Source of the DNA: Hominisplanchenecus murintestinalis
GTDB taxonomy: Bacteria > Bacillota > Clostridia > Lachnospirales > Lachnospiraceae
Length of the DNA stretch: 43,270 bases
NCBI GenBank assembly: GCA_004793585.1
Contig: SRZB01000028.1
Coordinates: 1 to 43,270, forward strand
Reading direction: 5' to 3'
Shown here in pieces: positions 1 through 7,899 of this stretch; position 1 is the stretch's first letter, and each line of letters starts with the position of its first letter. The notes beneath the pieces are model-generated. The model made no database searches and was not told where the DNA came from. It was given only the letters and a program-made list of their open reading frames with translations. A program made the translations under genes and the position numbers.

Positions 1-2
1 AA

Positions 3-167
3 AAGGAGCTTTCCGACACCGTCCAGGCGGCGCTGAGGCAGATAGAAGAAAAGGATTATGCCGCCGCGCTGCGGGCGAAAGGAATCCCGGAGGAGCGGAT
101 ACGGAAGTATGGGTTTGCGTTCCGGGGGAAGGAAGTGAAGATTGGAGACAGGATGGACGAAAAATAG
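3..167 (+). CDS. C-terminal fragment of an AAA-ATPase-like / PD-(D/E)XK nuclease (DUF1703-type) protein
   Basis: An open frame enters from the left edge and ends at TAG 165-167, giving 54 residues. The tail reads [19 protein letters not shown], which resembles the conserved C-terminus of the AAA-ATPase-like/DUF1703 proteins that are abundant in Lachnospiraceae and often present in many copies per genome. Those proteins join an N-terminal ATPase-like domain to a C-terminal PD-(D/E)XK nuclease-like domain, and their role is not settled. Only the end of the nuclease-like part is visible, so nothing can be said about catalytic residues. The family call rests on recognition of this tail alone. Confidence 0.55.
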   Translation, partial: KELSDTVQAALRQIEEKDYAAALRAKGIPEERIRKYGFAFRGKEVKIGDRMDEK

Positions 168-228
168 AAACCCGTGTCCTGGCGACTTGCAGCATTGGTA
201 AATTGATTGTAGAAATTAAAAAAGGGGG

Positions 229-257
229 TTTACAATTCCCGGAAAGTATGATAGAAT
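229..257 (+). promoter_or_regulatory. Sigma-A promoter for tRNA-Arg
   Basis: TTTACA at 229-234 and TAGAAT at 252-257 are separated by 17 nt. The predicted start near 263 lies about 15 nt before the mature 5' end of the tRNA. Confidence 0.55.
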
Positions 258-277
258 TCTTTTTGTTGTTAGGAAGT

Positions 278-351
278 GTGCGTTTAGCTCAGCTGGATAG
301 AGCGTTTGGCTACGGACCAAAAGGTCGGGGGTTCGAATCCTCTAACGCACG
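278..351 (+). tRNA. tRNA-Arg (anticodon ACG)
   Basis: A complete cloverleaf can be folded by eye. The acceptor stem GTGCGTT (278-284) pairs perfectly with AACGCAC (344-350), with G351 as discriminator. The D stem is GCTC/GAGC, the anticodon stem TTTGG/CCAAA encloses the loop CTACGGA, and the T loop is TTCGAAT on a GGGGG/CCTCT stem with two wobble pairs. The anticodon ACG would be edited to ICG to read CGU, CGC and CGA. CCA is not encoded. It has its own promoter upstream and a strong terminator downstream, so it is transcribed alone. Confidence 0.95.
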
Positions 352-380
352 TTAAAGGTTTTTGTTTTGAAAAGTCCTTG

Positions 381-412
381 AAGAAGCACTCTGTAAAAGA
401 GTGCTTCTTTGT
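381..412 (+). terminator. Rho-independent terminator of tRNA-Arg
   Basis: AAGAAGCACTCT (381-392) pairs with AGAGTGCTTCTT (398-409) around a 5-nt loop, a perfect 12-bp stem ending in T residues. Confidence 0.85.
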
Positions 413-567
413 ATTGTTTCATATTTTTCCGTTTTTTTCATATTTGTTTATCCTTTTAAAAATCTGTGTCTGTAGCAATGAAAAGAAAAATACTATTCAA
501 ATTGTCTTTGGTAATTGAATCGGATGTTTGGAGTGGAAGAAATAATCTTTGGAAATTAAAAAAGCTG

Positions 568-596
568 TTGACAAATAAAAGATAGAAAAGTATAAT
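568..596 (+). promoter_or_regulatory. Consensus sigma-A promoter driving a non-coding unit
   Basis: TTGACA (568-573), exactly 17 nt, then TATAAT (591-596): a perfect consensus match. The predicted start is near 603. No credible ORF follows before the terminator at 948-1000. Confidence 0.75.
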
Positions 597-602
597 GAAA
601 GA

Positions 603-1000
603 GTCAAATAATTGTGCACAAAAGATTTGGCAGAAAACGGAAGATGAAAGGGTTGTTGATGAAAGAGTAATGCAAATCGCATCCCCGCAAGCTTTTGTTT
701 TCGACTGTAACCCGTAAACCTCAGATTATAGAAGAAAGGAGATTCGGCACGACCATTAAAAAATCATAATTTGAGTAAGGTTATAAAGACCAGATCATGA
801 AGTGAAATCTTAAATTCATTTACAAATATCTTATGTCGACAGGCATAAGGTTGCAGATTTACATAGGAAAAGAAAGATCCTTTAGTGAATTTTTGCATAA
901 GCGAATATCAACTATAAATATATAAATTATGTTTTTTCATTTACAATAAGAACGGATATGCAGACAATAAGGTGTCGCATATCCGTTCTTTGCGTGTTTT
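603..1000 (+). ncRNA. Candidate structured non-coding RNA, about 400 nt
   Basis: This stretch lies between a consensus promoter and a long intrinsic terminator and holds no ORF with a good ribosome binding site beyond a few codons. The middle folds into nested helices: GATC 793-796 with GATC 876-879; GT plus AAATCT (802-810, one bulged G) with AGATTT plus AC (855-862); and an apical hairpin CTTATG 830-835 / CATAAG 844-849. I do not recognise it as RNase P RNA, tmRNA, SRP RNA or a known riboswitch; their signature motifs are missing. A long 5' leader for spoIIIAA is unlikely because the terminator intervenes. The class is unknown. Confidence 0.4.
948..1000 (+). terminator. Strong intrinsic terminator closing the candidate ncRNA
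   Basis: AAGAACGGATATGC (948-961) pairs with GCATATCCGTTCTT (977-990). An inner GACA/TGTC helix (963-966, 973-976) extends it to an 18-bp stem with one bulged A. TGCGTGTTTT follows. It isolates the upstream unit from the spoIIIA operon. Confidence 0.8.
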
Positions 1001-1068
1001 AGGGAGGATTTATCCAAAAGCAGGTGTTCAGGAAGTCAGCAGAAAAATCAGATTCTTAGTATCTTAAA

Positions 1069-1097
1069 GTCATAAACCGCATGTCCGCACATATATT
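1069..1097 (+). promoter_or_regulatory. Probable sigma-E (mother-cell) promoter of the spoIIIA operon
   Basis: GTCATAA (1069-1075), 14 nt, then CATATATT (1090-1097) fits the sigma-E pattern of Bacillus and Clostridium (about GTCATATT - N14 - CATACAAT). The spoIIIA operon is known to be sigma-E dependent. The leader would be very short, with the ribosome binding site GAGGTGAGG following at once. Confidence 0.5.
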
Positions 1098-1115
1098 GTG
1101 TAAAGAGGTGAGGAC

Positions 1116-2063
1116 ATGAAGGAAAAGGACGAGTTCATCAAGATATTCTCAACAAATATTAGAAACATATTATCAAAAGTGAATATAGATTCCGGGAGGC
1201 TTCAGGAAATCAGGCTGCGGGCGGGGAAGCCCTTGGTGCTGTCCGCGGCCGGAAAGGAATATTTTGTCACTTTGTCAGGGAGTCTTACATCTGATTCGGA
1301 GAAAAGCTTCAGGGTGTCGAAGCGGGAGATTGAAGAAACGATGGAATATGTGGCGAATTATTCAATGTATGCATACGAAGAAGAGCTGCGCCAGGGGTTT
1401 TTGACAATCGGAGGAGGGCATCGTGTGGGAGTTGTGGGAAAAGCAGTGTCGGAGGACGGGCATATCAGGAGTATGAAATACATTTCCTGCATAAACGTGC
1501 GGATTGCCCATGAAGTCCGAGGATGTGCAGATGCGGTGATGCCGTATGTGGCAGGCAGGGGAGACGTACGGCATACGTTGATTATTTCGCCTCCGGGATG
1601 CGGGAAAACCACGCTGCTGCGGGATATGATACGCCAGATTTCAAATGGCGGGAAGCATTGCCGGGGACGTACGGTAGGCGTGGTAGATGAACGCTCGGAG
1701 CTGGGAGGAGCTTACAGAGGGATTCCCCAAAATGACTTAGGAATGCGTACAGATTTGCTGGATTGCTGTCCGAAAGCAGAAGGAATGATGCTTTTGATAC
1801 GTTCCATGACGCCACAGGTAATCGCTGTAGATGAAATAGGAGGGGAGGAGGATATCCGTGCGGTTGAGACAGCGGTGAACTGTGGATGTAGGATTTTAGC
1901 TACAGTTCATGGAAATGGCATAGAAGATATTCAGAGAAGGCCGATGCTTGGCAGACTGGTGGAAGAGAAGATTTTTGAATGTTATATTGTCCTTCACAAT
2001 TTAGGCGGCGTAGGAAAAATCCGGAACGTTTTGGACAGAGACGGGCAGGTACTGTATGTTTAA
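1116..2063 (+). CDS. spoIIIAA: Stage III sporulation protein AA, ATPase
   Basis: SpoIIIAA is the cytoplasmic mother-cell ATPase of the SpoIIIA-SpoIIQ feeding-tube channel, which keeps the engulfed forespore active and resembles type III/IV secretion ATPases. The 315-residue protein has a Walker A motif PPGCGKTT at residues 159-166, a Walker B segment VIAVDEIGGEE with Asp-Glu at 239-240, and the RxxR-rich region typical of the family. Its length is usual (about 310). The ATG at 1116 follows GAGGTGAGG at good spacing. It is the first gene of a compact eight-gene operon and overlaps spoIIIAB by 8 bp, which suggests translational coupling. Confidence 0.97.
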   Translation: MKEKDEFIKIFSTNIRNILSKVNIDSGRLQEIRLRAGKPLVLSAAGKEYFVTLSGSLTSDSEKSFRVSKREIEETMEYVANYSMYAYEEELRQGFLTIGGGHRVGVVGKAVSEDGHIRSMKYISCINVRIAHEVRGCADAVMPYVAGRGDVRHTLIISPPGCGKTTLLRDMIRQISNGGKHCRGRTVGVVDERSELGGAYRGIPQNDLGMRTDLLDCCPKAEGMMLLIRSMTPQVIAVDEIGGEEDIRAVETAVNCGCRILATVHGNGIEDIQRRPMLGRLVEEKIFECYIVLHNLGGVGKIRNVLDRDGQVLYV

Positions 2064-2574
2064 AATTGTTGGCTTATTGCTGGTGGTCTGCGGCTGTACG
2101 GCAATGGGTCTTTCTGCGGGAAACGAAATGGAACGGCGTATCCGTGAACTGAGGGAATTATTGAAGCTGCTGGAGATTTTGGAAGGGGAAATCGGATATG
2201 CGAACGCGGCGCTGGCAGAGGCGTTCCGTCATGGAGCAAGGCGCATGGCAGAACCGTTTTCCGGTTTTCTGGAGCATATGGCAGAGCATATGGACGAGTT
2301 TCGGGGGGACACGCTGGGGGAGATTTTTATGCGTCACGTGCAGGAAGATTTAAAAGGAACGGCGCTGTGCAGGAAGGATTTGGATGCGCTGACAGGATTT
2401 GGAGAACAGCTTGGGTATCTGGATGTAAAAATGCAGCTTGCGGCCATTGGGCTTTATAAGGAGCAGCTTACTCACGAATATGTCCGGGCAAGGGAGGAGT
2501 GCCGGAAAAATTCAAAATTGTACCGCTGCCTGGGGCTGATGGGAGGATTGTTTTTGGCATTAATTTTTTTCTGA
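2056..2574 (+). CDS. spoIIIAB: Stage III sporulation protein AB
   Basis: SpoIIIAB is a mother-cell membrane protein of the SpoIIIA-SpoIIQ channel, structurally related to the GspF/PilC platform proteins of secretion systems. The 172-residue product has a hydrophobic segment at each end (residues about 3-20 and 155-172) and a Glu/Arg-rich alpha-helical centre (ERRIRELRELLKLLEILEGE), as in the family. The start overlaps the end of spoIIIAA. Operon position and length agree with the usual gene. Confidence 0.95.
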   Translation: MFKIVGLLLVVCGCTAMGLSAGNEMERRIRELRELLKLLEILEGEIGYANAALAEAFRHGARRMAEPFSGFLEHMAEHMDEFRGDTLGEIFMRHVQEDLKGTALCRKDLDALTGFGEQLGYLDVKMQLAAIGLYKEQLTHEYVRAREECRKNSKLYRCLGLMGGLFLALIFF

Positions 2575-2623
2575 ATATTTCGTAAGAGGCTTAAGGCGGC
2601 CTGATATAAGGAAGGGGAAAGGC

Positions 2624-2818
2624 ATGAGTGTAAATCTGATTTTTAAGATAGCGGCTGTGGGGATTCTTGTCTCTGTGCTCAGCCAGGTGTTAAAGCAGAG
2701 CGGGAGAGAGGAAACGGCATTCCTGACCGGGCTGGCCGGGCTTCTGGTAGTGCTTTTCTGGATACTTCCCTATATCAATCAGTTGTTTGAAAGCGTGAAA
2801 AACCTGTTTTCACTGTAA
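2624..2818 (+). CDS. spoIIIAC: Stage III sporulation protein AC
   Basis: A 64-residue, strongly hydrophobic protein with two membrane segments. SpoIIIAC proteins are small mother-cell membrane components of the feeding-tube apparatus. Members have a conserved core like LSQVLKQSGREE followed by a second membrane helix, both present here. The ribosome binding site is GGAAGGGGAAA before the ATG. The 49-nt gap from spoIIIAB is the longest but one in the operon; spoIIIAD follows after 12 nt. Confidence 0.95.
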   Translation: MSVNLIFKIAAVGILVSVLSQVLKQSGREETAFLTGLAGLLVVLFWILPYINQLFESVKNLFSL

Positions 2819-2830
2819 GGAGGAGAAGGT

Positions 2831-3211
2831 ATGCTGAAAATAGCTATGTTTGGAATAGCCGGAATCCTTACGGCTCTGCTTTTAAAAGAGGTCAAGCCGG
2901 CATTTACGGTATTTATTAGTATGGCGGTCTGCCTGCTGATTTTTTTCTATGCGGTCAGTAAGCTGTCATATTTAAAGGACACACTGTCGGGGCTGAAGGA
3001 ATATGTGGATTTGGGGGATTCCTATCTGGCTTCCCTGATGAAAATTATGGGTATCACATATATTTCTGACTTTTCGGCAAATCTGTGCAGGGATGCGGGA
3101 TATCTGGCAATTGCAGGGCAGATAGAGTTTTTCGGGAAGATATCAATCCTGACGATTAGCACCCCCATAATCCTGGCGCTGCTGGATACGATCGCCGGAT
3201 TTTTGGCATGA
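2831..3211 (+). CDS. spoIIIAD: Stage III sporulation protein AD
   Basis: A 126-residue membrane protein with about four hydrophobic helices (residues roughly 2-18, 26-45, 62-85 and 103-125). SpoIIIAD is a membrane part of the SpoIIIA channel, related to SpoIIIAC in its C-terminal half. The segment ISDFSANLCRDAGY is characteristic of the family. AAGGAGGAGAAGGT precedes the ATG. It is followed within 7 nt by spoIIIAE. Confidence 0.95.
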   Translation: MLKIAMFGIAGILTALLLKEVKPAFTVFISMAVCLLIFFYAVSKLSYLKDTLSGLKEYVDLGDSYLASLMKIMGITYISDFSANLCRDAGYLAIAGQIEFFGKISILTISTPIILALLDTIAGFLA

Positions 3212-3218
3212 GGTGGGT

Positions 3219-4355
3219 ATGAAAAGGATTGCAGTGATTTTTGGGATGGCGGTACTTCTTCTGACGGGGACGTGGGAAGTGAAGGTTTGCGCAGCGGACG
3301 GAGGCTTGACGGAAGAATTTTTGGACGAGCTGGAGTTGGATGAAATTGATGCTTCTTTTCGGGAATTGCAGGAGAATGGCGGAATGCGCTTTACGGATGC
3401 AGTAAAAAAGCTGATTCAGGGAGAAGTCCCGATGACCGGGGAGGGTGTCCGGCAGCTTTTGAAGGACACGCTATTATCCCAGGCGGATGGAAATCGCCGG
3501 ACGGCAGTACGGATCATGCTTCTGCTTACGGTAGCAGGGGTGTTTACAAATTTTATAAGTGTATTTGAAAAGAGCCAGGCGGCGTCTACCGGTTTTTATA
3601 TGATGTATCTCTGCTTGTTTACGCTGCTGATGCAGGTCTTTCAGATGATGCAGCAGATAACTATGGATGCGCTGGATCGCGTGATTACTTTTATGGAGCT
3701 TTTAATGCCTTCTTACTTTCTGGCATCCGTGTTTGCTTCAGGATCTGTGGCGGGAGCCGGATTCTATGAGGTAACGCTTGGCGTAATCCTGATTATCCAG
3801 TGGATTTTGAAATACGCAGTTATGCCGGCAGTAAATCTGTACGTGCTGTTTTGTATGGTAAATCATCTTACGAAAGAAGACTATCTGTCAAAACTGGCGG
3901 AAATTCTGAAAACATTTGTGGAATGGATGTTAAAGACACTTATGGCAGCCGCTCTTGGATTTCAGACTATACAGCGTTTGATCCTTCCGGCTGTAGATTC
4001 CCTGAAAACAGCCGTGCTTACGAAAACAGCCGGAGCGGTACCGGGGATTGGAAATGTATTTAGTGGAGTGACAGAGGTAGTTCTGGGTTCGGCAGTGCTG
4101 ATTAAAAATGCGGTGGGGGCAGCAGGAATGATTTTTCTGGCGCTGCTGTGTCTGGTGCCGCTTTTGAAACTGGGTTTTGGAGCGGTATTTTACCGGCTGC
4201 TGGCGGCAATTGCACAGCCGGTTTCGGACAGGCGTATGGTAGACTGTGTGGGCAGTGTAGGAGAAGGGCTGGGACTGCTGATGAAAGTACTGTTGATGGT
4301 AGGCGCGTTGTTCTTTATTTCCATCGCTATGGCGGCGGCATCAATTGGCAGCTGA
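3219..4355 (+). CDS. spoIIIAE: Stage III sporulation protein AE
   Basis: SpoIIIAE is the large polytopic membrane protein of the SpoIIIA channel. The 378-residue product begins with a cleavable-looking signal peptide (MKRIAVIFGMAVLLLTGTWE), then an acidic soluble part (residues about 28-95) and many membrane helices to the C-terminus. I chose ATG 3219 rather than GTG 3213 because the Shine-Dalgarno AGGTGG lies 5 nt before 3219 and overlaps the GTG. Length is usual for the family (about 380-400). A 43-nt gap separates it from spoIIIAF. Confidence 0.94.
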   Translation: MKRIAVIFGMAVLLLTGTWEVKVCAADGGLTEEFLDELELDEIDASFRELQENGGMRFTDAVKKLIQGEVPMTGEGVRQLLKDTLLSQADGNRRTAVRIMLLLTVAGVFTNFISVFEKSQAASTGFYMMYLCLFTLLMQVFQMMQQITMDALDRVITFMELLMPSYFLASVFASGSVAGAGFYEVTLGVILIIQWILKYAVMPAVNLYVLFCMVNHLTKEDYLSKLAEILKTFVEWMLKTLMAAALGFQTIQRLILPAVDSLKTAVLTKTAGAVPGIGNVFSGVTEVVLGSAVLIKNAVGAAGMIFLALLCLVPLLKLGFGAVFYRLLAAIAQPVSDRRMVDCVGSVGEGLGLLMKVLLMVGALFFISIAMAAASIGS

Positions 4356-4398
4356 ATAGTATCTTTTAGGCTGAAAAAGGGGAATCGGGAGGTGAAAA

Positions 4399-4920
4399 AT
4401 GGAAGCGGTTTACGGCTGGATTCGAAATATCGTGTGTTATCTTTGTCTGTTTAATATTTTTCTGCAGGCGCTTCCGGGGGAGAACTTTAAAAAATATGTC
4501 CGCTTTTTCGGAGGGCTGCTGCTTATCGTGATGGTTCTGGGACCTTTGGCGGATATGGCGAACCTGTCGGAAAGCTTTGAGCAGGCATGGAGGCTGGGAA
4601 GCCTGAGGGAACAGGCAGAGGATATGCGCATCACAGGGCAGGGCATCGAAGAGCTGCGTGAGGATAAAATCAATGAAGCGTATCGGAAAGAGCTGAAAAG
4701 GCAGGTGGAGGATGTAGTGCGGGCGTACGGGATGGAACCAGTGAAGGTTGAGCTGCAGTTTTCAGAGAATGCAGAGGGAATCCGGGGAATTTCCGGGGCA
4801 GATCTGCAAATTTCCGGGGGGGAGGAAGATTTTGAAAAAAAAGCCTCGGATATAAAAAATGAGCTTCTGGAAGTCTATCATATTTCAGCAGGACATATAA
4901 ATATCAGTATACAGGAGTAG
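4399..4920 (+). CDS. spoIIIAF: Stage III sporulation protein AF
   Basis: SpoIIIAF is a mother-cell membrane protein with two N-terminal helices (here about residues 8-25 and 34-53) and a C-terminal extracytoplasmic domain. In this family that domain has a ring-building fold similar to those in type II/III secretion. The C-terminal part reads EDFEKKASDIKNELLEVYHISAGHINISIQE, a good match for the fold's pattern. The start GAGGTGAAAA-ATG is strong. The stop is 3 nt before spoIIIAG. Confidence 0.93.
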   Translation: MEAVYGWIRNIVCYLCLFNIFLQALPGENFKKYVRFFGGLLLIVMVLGPLADMANLSESFEQAWRLGSLREQAEDMRITGQGIEELREDKINEAYRKELKRQVEDVVRAYGMEPVKVELQFSENAEGIRGISGADLQISGGEEDFEKKASDIKNELLEVYHISAGHINISIQE

Positions 4921-4923
4921 CTT

Positions 4924-5484
4924 ATGGAAAAGGGAATCGGGAATCTCCGGCAAAAACTAAAGCATATAGATAAGAGTCAATGGCTGATTCTGGTGCTGAC
5001 GGGAATCCTGCTTCTGGTCATAGCAATGCCTGTGCCCGGGAAAGAGGAGACAGAAACCGCAGATGCCCTGCAGACAGAATCCCGGCAAAAGGAGGGGGTG
5101 GACGCGCTGGAGGAGCGGTTGGAAACTGCCCTGGGGCATGTGGCGGGAGTAGGGAAAGTCAAAGTCATGATTATGAGAAAATCCAGCGGAGAAAAAATTG
5201 TGGAGAAAGATACGCCCGTGACAGATAGAAGCACTACAGAGGAGGGCGATGATGGAAACAGGAGTTCCGTGGAAAAAGTTCAGGAAGAGTCCACGGTGTA
5301 CACACAAGATGGAAACGGAGGCCGGGTGCCCTATGTAATAGAAGAAATGGAGCCGCAGATACAGGGAATCCTTGTAGTGGCGGAGGGCGGAGATAATTCT
5401 CAGGTAGTTCAGAATATTACAGAGGCAGTTATGGCATTATTCGGAGTGGAAGCGCATAAAATCAAAGTAATGAAGATGAATTAG
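4924..5484 (+). CDS. spoIIIAG: Stage III sporulation protein AG
   Basis: SpoIIIAG forms a large ring in the intermembrane space, part of the channel linking mother cell and forespore. The 186-residue protein has one membrane helix (residues about 19-38, WLILVLTGILLLVIAMPVP), a linker, and a C-terminal domain with VAGVGKVKVMI near 75-85 and IQGILVVAEGGDN further on. These are typical of the ring-building motif with its inserted beta segment. It is followed by spoIIIAH after 11 nt. Confidence 0.95.
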   Translation: MEKGIGNLRQKLKHIDKSQWLILVLTGILLLVIAMPVPGKEETETADALQTESRQKEGVDALEERLETALGHVAGVGKVKVMIMRKSSGEKIVEKDTPVTDRSTTEEGDDGNRSSVEKVQEESTVYTQDGNGGRVPYVIEEMEPQIQGILVVAEGGDNSQVVQNITEAVMALFGVEAHKIKVMKMN

Positions 5485-5495
5485 GAGGGGGAAAC

Positions 5496-6272
5496 GTGAA
5501 AAAAATCTTTAAGAAAAATCAAATCATCATCACAGCACTGGCAGTTATGATTGCCGTAGCAGGTTACCTGAATTACTCAGGTTCAAAACTGGGGACGGAG
5601 GTGTCCGGTACGGCGGCTGACGAGAACAGTGTGAAGAAGGAGACGGAACTGTCTACGGAAACCGGGAATGACAGCGCCCTGATTGACATTGACAGCCTGG
5701 ATATGGACTTTACGGATGACAGTTTCAGTATGGAAGACGCGGCAGCGGCAGAAAATGCGGCGGCGGCACAGAATGCTTCTGCAGCCACAGACGGTACGGC
5801 GGCAGATTTGTCGGCAGACGGTTCTGCAGAAGGACAGATAACTGATACGCCGGGTGAGGCGGTACTTACCAGCGTTCCGGGAAGTTCCGGGTTTGCGGCC
5901 GAGGCCAGGCTCTCGAGAGAACAGGTCCGTGCAAAAAACAAAGAAACGCTGCTGGAAATCATCAATAATGTAAACATAGCAGAAGAACAGAAGCAGGATG
6001 CCTTAAACAGTATGAATCAGATGACAGAAATCGCTGAAAAGGAAGCGGCGGCAGAGCTGTTGTTGGAATCTAAAGGTTTTGCGGATGCAGTGGTAAGTAT
6101 TACAGACGGTACTGTAGATGTGGTTATCAGCCAGGTGGGTGTGACAGATGCACAGAGAGCCCAGATTGAGGATATCGTTAAGAGAAAGACGGAAATTTCC
6201 GGCGAAAATATCGTTATTACACCGATGGCCTCCCAGGAAGAGACGAGCGGCGAAACGAACGCAGAAAAATAA
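5496..6272 (+). CDS. spoIIIAH: Stage III sporulation protein AH
   Basis: SpoIIIAH is the mother-cell partner that binds forespore SpoIIQ across the intermembrane space and drives engulfment and channel assembly; its C-terminal domain resembles YscJ/FliF rings. The 258-residue protein has one N-terminal membrane helix (residues 8-26), a long Ala/Asp/Ser-rich low-complexity linker (about 45-130), and a C-terminal domain (about 140-250) with LSREQVRAKNKETLLEIINN and FADAVVSITDGTVDVVI, both family hallmarks. The alanine-rich linker is longer than in Bacillus. No spoIIQ is near, as is usual in Clostridia. The operon ends here. Confidence 0.95.
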   Translation: MKKIFKKNQIIITALAVMIAVAGYLNYSGSKLGTEVSGTAADENSVKKETELSTETGNDSALIDIDSLDMDFTDDSFSMEDAAAAENAAAAQNASAATDGTAADLSADGSAEGQITDTPGEAVLTSVPGSSGFAAEARLSREQVRAKNKETLLEIINNVNIAEEQKQDALNSMNQMTEIAEKEAAAELLLESKGFADAVVSITDGTVDVVISQVGVTDAQRAQIEDIVKRKTEISGENIVITPMASQEETSGETNAEK

Positions 6273-6290
6273 CATAGGAACTGGAAACGG

Positions 6291-6329
6291 GCGGCCGGTC
6301 ATGGCGTTTCAGCTATGGCCGGCTGCTTT
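6291..6329. terminator. GC-rich hairpin between convergent genes
   Basis: Bases 6291-6305 pair with 6312-6326 over 15 bp, with three wobble pairs, around loop GTTTCA. Only three T follow on the plus strand, so it is a weak intrinsic terminator. Its place between spoIIIAH and the convergent HAD gene suggests it serves both. Confidence 0.5.
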
Positions 6330-6344
6330 GGCATACGCCGTGTA

Positions 6345-6959
6345 TCAACAGGCATCCGGAGGAGCCAGCAGGCGTTCAAGCTGTGCAGAAGCACTTGGGT
6401 AGTTTTCGAATAAGATAGTATGCAGACAGAACTCTTTGGCAGCTTCCAGATTTGGCATGGAATCATCAATGAAAACAGCGTTTTCCGGGTTAATCTGGAA
6501 ACGGGTGAGCAGCGCCTGGTATATCTCCGGCTCCGGTTTGATATGTTTTATATCACAGGACATCAGCCCGCCGTCACACAGGGGGATAAAAGCCAGGGCA
6601 TCCGGGTTTTTCCGTCGGGTGGTTTCTGCATAATTAGAGAGATAGTAAATATGGAAGCCACGCTTTTTCAGGGATGTAATCCAGGGAATGGCATGGGGGA
6701 GCAGGGAGAGGCTGCAAGGAAAATTATCAAAGACCAGCCGGATTTCTTTTTCGTATCCGGGTGCTGCCAGGCAAAGACGGGTGAGAATTTCCTCATCGGG
6801 AAGCGCGCTCCTGTCATATTCAGGCCAGGCAGAGTTTAAAAATACGGCCCGCCCTAAGATATCTGCGGTTTCTTTTGGAAAATGGAAACTGGCGATATAT
6901 TCCTGCCAGTCAAATTTGACAAGTACCCGTCCGATGTCAAAGATAATCGTGTCAATCAT
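6345..6959 (-). CDS. HAD-superfamily hydrolase (YihX-like, subfamily IA)
   Basis: A 204-residue haloacid-dehalogenase-type phosphatase. Motif I is FDIGRVLVKFDW near the N-terminus, with Asp as nucleophile. The second Asp of the usual DxD is Gly here, as in the YihX (glucose-1-phosphatase) branch. Motif II is YYLSN, motif III Lys lies in KPEPEIYQ, and motif IV is VFIDDSMPNLEAA. The start at 6959 is preceded on the minus strand by AAAGGAG. An upstream in-frame extension of 33 codons lacks a ribosome binding site. The substrate is probably a small sugar phosphate but cannot be told from sequence. It is convergent with spoIIIAH. Confidence 0.85.
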   Translation of the reverse strand: MIDTIIFDIGRVLVKFDWQEYIASFHFPKETADILGRAVFLNSAWPEYDRSALPDEEILTRLCLAAPGYEKEIRLVFDNFPCSLSLLPHAIPWITSLKKRGFHIYYLSNYAETTRRKNPDALAFIPLCDGGLMSCDIKHIKPEPEIYQALLTRFQINPENAVFIDDSMPNLEAAKEFCLHTILFENYPSASAQLERLLAPPDAC

Positions 6960-7210
6960 GGGAATCTCCTTTGTAATCACATTTTTTTTAGTATACATGG
7001 GGAGAAGGCGCCCTGTCAATTCAGGGAATGGAAATCTTGTCAATGCTGCAAAGTGCAATTTAAGAAAGTTTTCAGAAGTTTGTCACCCGATATTCATAAA
7101 TGGGGGATATACTGTCGCTGTAAAATGAAATTCCAATATATGCATAAGTTGAGGGGGAAAAGCATATATGGCAGTTAGTATGGATGTACAGAAGGAAATG
7201 GGGGTATCAC

Positions 7211-7831
7211 ATGAAATACACAACTTATTATGAGGAAAGAAATACCATTACGGTAGGAAGATATCAGCAGCTGAAACAGAGGATGCTGGATGAAGGACAA
7301 TCATATCAGACAGAAAGAATCACATTGCGTAAACTGAAATTCATCGGAAATGAGTCACAGGATTCACAGGCAGACTATTCTCTGTGCATGAAGAACGGCG
7401 ATGAAGAGCAGGTTTACCTGGAGAAAAAATACATACAGAACGGGATGTACTTTAAAAGCATCCTGAAGATTTCAGGGGAAGAGTGCCGGAGGATACTGGA
7501 TGGGGATTTGGAATGGATGAAAGGGCATAAGAAGAGTCTGCTGGCAGATTTTTACCGCCAGATTACACTGAATCACCTCAGCCCGGGATATCTGACAGAT
7601 TATGACCGGGAGATTAATTATTCAAAGAAAGGACACCGCATTATTTTCTGCAAGAAAATCAACCGTGGAGTGGGAATTACAAATCGTCTGTTTGAAGAAC
7701 CGAAGAGAGTGATACCGTGCCTGGATGAAGGGAAAATGCTTGTGACTTATCAGAGAGATGTGAAGCTGCCGAAAATTTTCAGCAAGCTGTTCAACAGCCA
7801 GGAGGAGCAGCCCCAGGAGGCGCTTTCTTAA
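7211..7831 (+). CDS. VTC-domain-like protein (CYTH-like fold), function unknown
   Basis: The 206-residue protein has the pattern of bacterial VTC-type domains: a basic N-terminal strand region, YLEKKY and FKSILKISGEECRRILDGD in the middle, and a C-terminal LSPGYLTDYDREIN ... RIIFCKKINRGV block. Yeast Vtc4 is a polyphosphate polymerase; bacterial relatives are often annotated so without proof. No membrane helices are visible. ATG 7211 was chosen because GGAAATGGGGG precedes it; an upstream start at 7184 is poorly supported. It is a single gene closed by its own terminator. The family call is by motif pattern and is moderate. Confidence 0.55.
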   Translation: MKYTTYYEERNTITVGRYQQLKQRMLDEGQSYQTERITLRKLKFIGNESQDSQADYSLCMKNGDEEQVYLEKKYIQNGMYFKSILKISGEECRRILDGDLEWMKGHKKSLLADFYRQITLNHLSPGYLTDYDREINYSKKGHRIIFCKKINRGVGITNRLFEEPKRVIPCLDEGKMLVTYQRDVKLPKIFSKLFNSQEEQPQEALS

Positions 7832-7857
7832 ATGCAACTAGGAATATGCTATAGAGA

Positions 7858-7892
7858 GAAAAGGAGGCACTTGAGGGTGTCTCCTTTTCTTA
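7858..7892. terminator. Bidirectional intrinsic terminator
   Basis: GAAAAGGAGGCAC (7858-7870) pairs with GTGTCTCCTTTTC (7877-7889) with one wobble pair, loop TTGAGG. T residues on one side and A residues on the other suit both the VTC-like gene and the convergent small membrane protein gene. Confidence 0.8.
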
Positions 7893-7899
7893 TGCTGTT

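Noticed and set aside
278-351. tRNA-Arg as an integration site for a mobile element
   Set aside because: No direct repeat of its 3' end and no integrase gene are seen in the window; flanking genes are core sporulation genes.
306-518. Open frame of 70 codons after the tRNA
   Set aside because: It starts inside tRNA-Arg and runs through the terminator hairpin, with no ribosome binding site.
497-682. Minus-strand frame of 61 codons in the candidate ncRNA region
   Set aside because: It crosses the consensus promoter at 568-596, has low-complexity hydrophobic content and no Shine-Dalgarno sequence.
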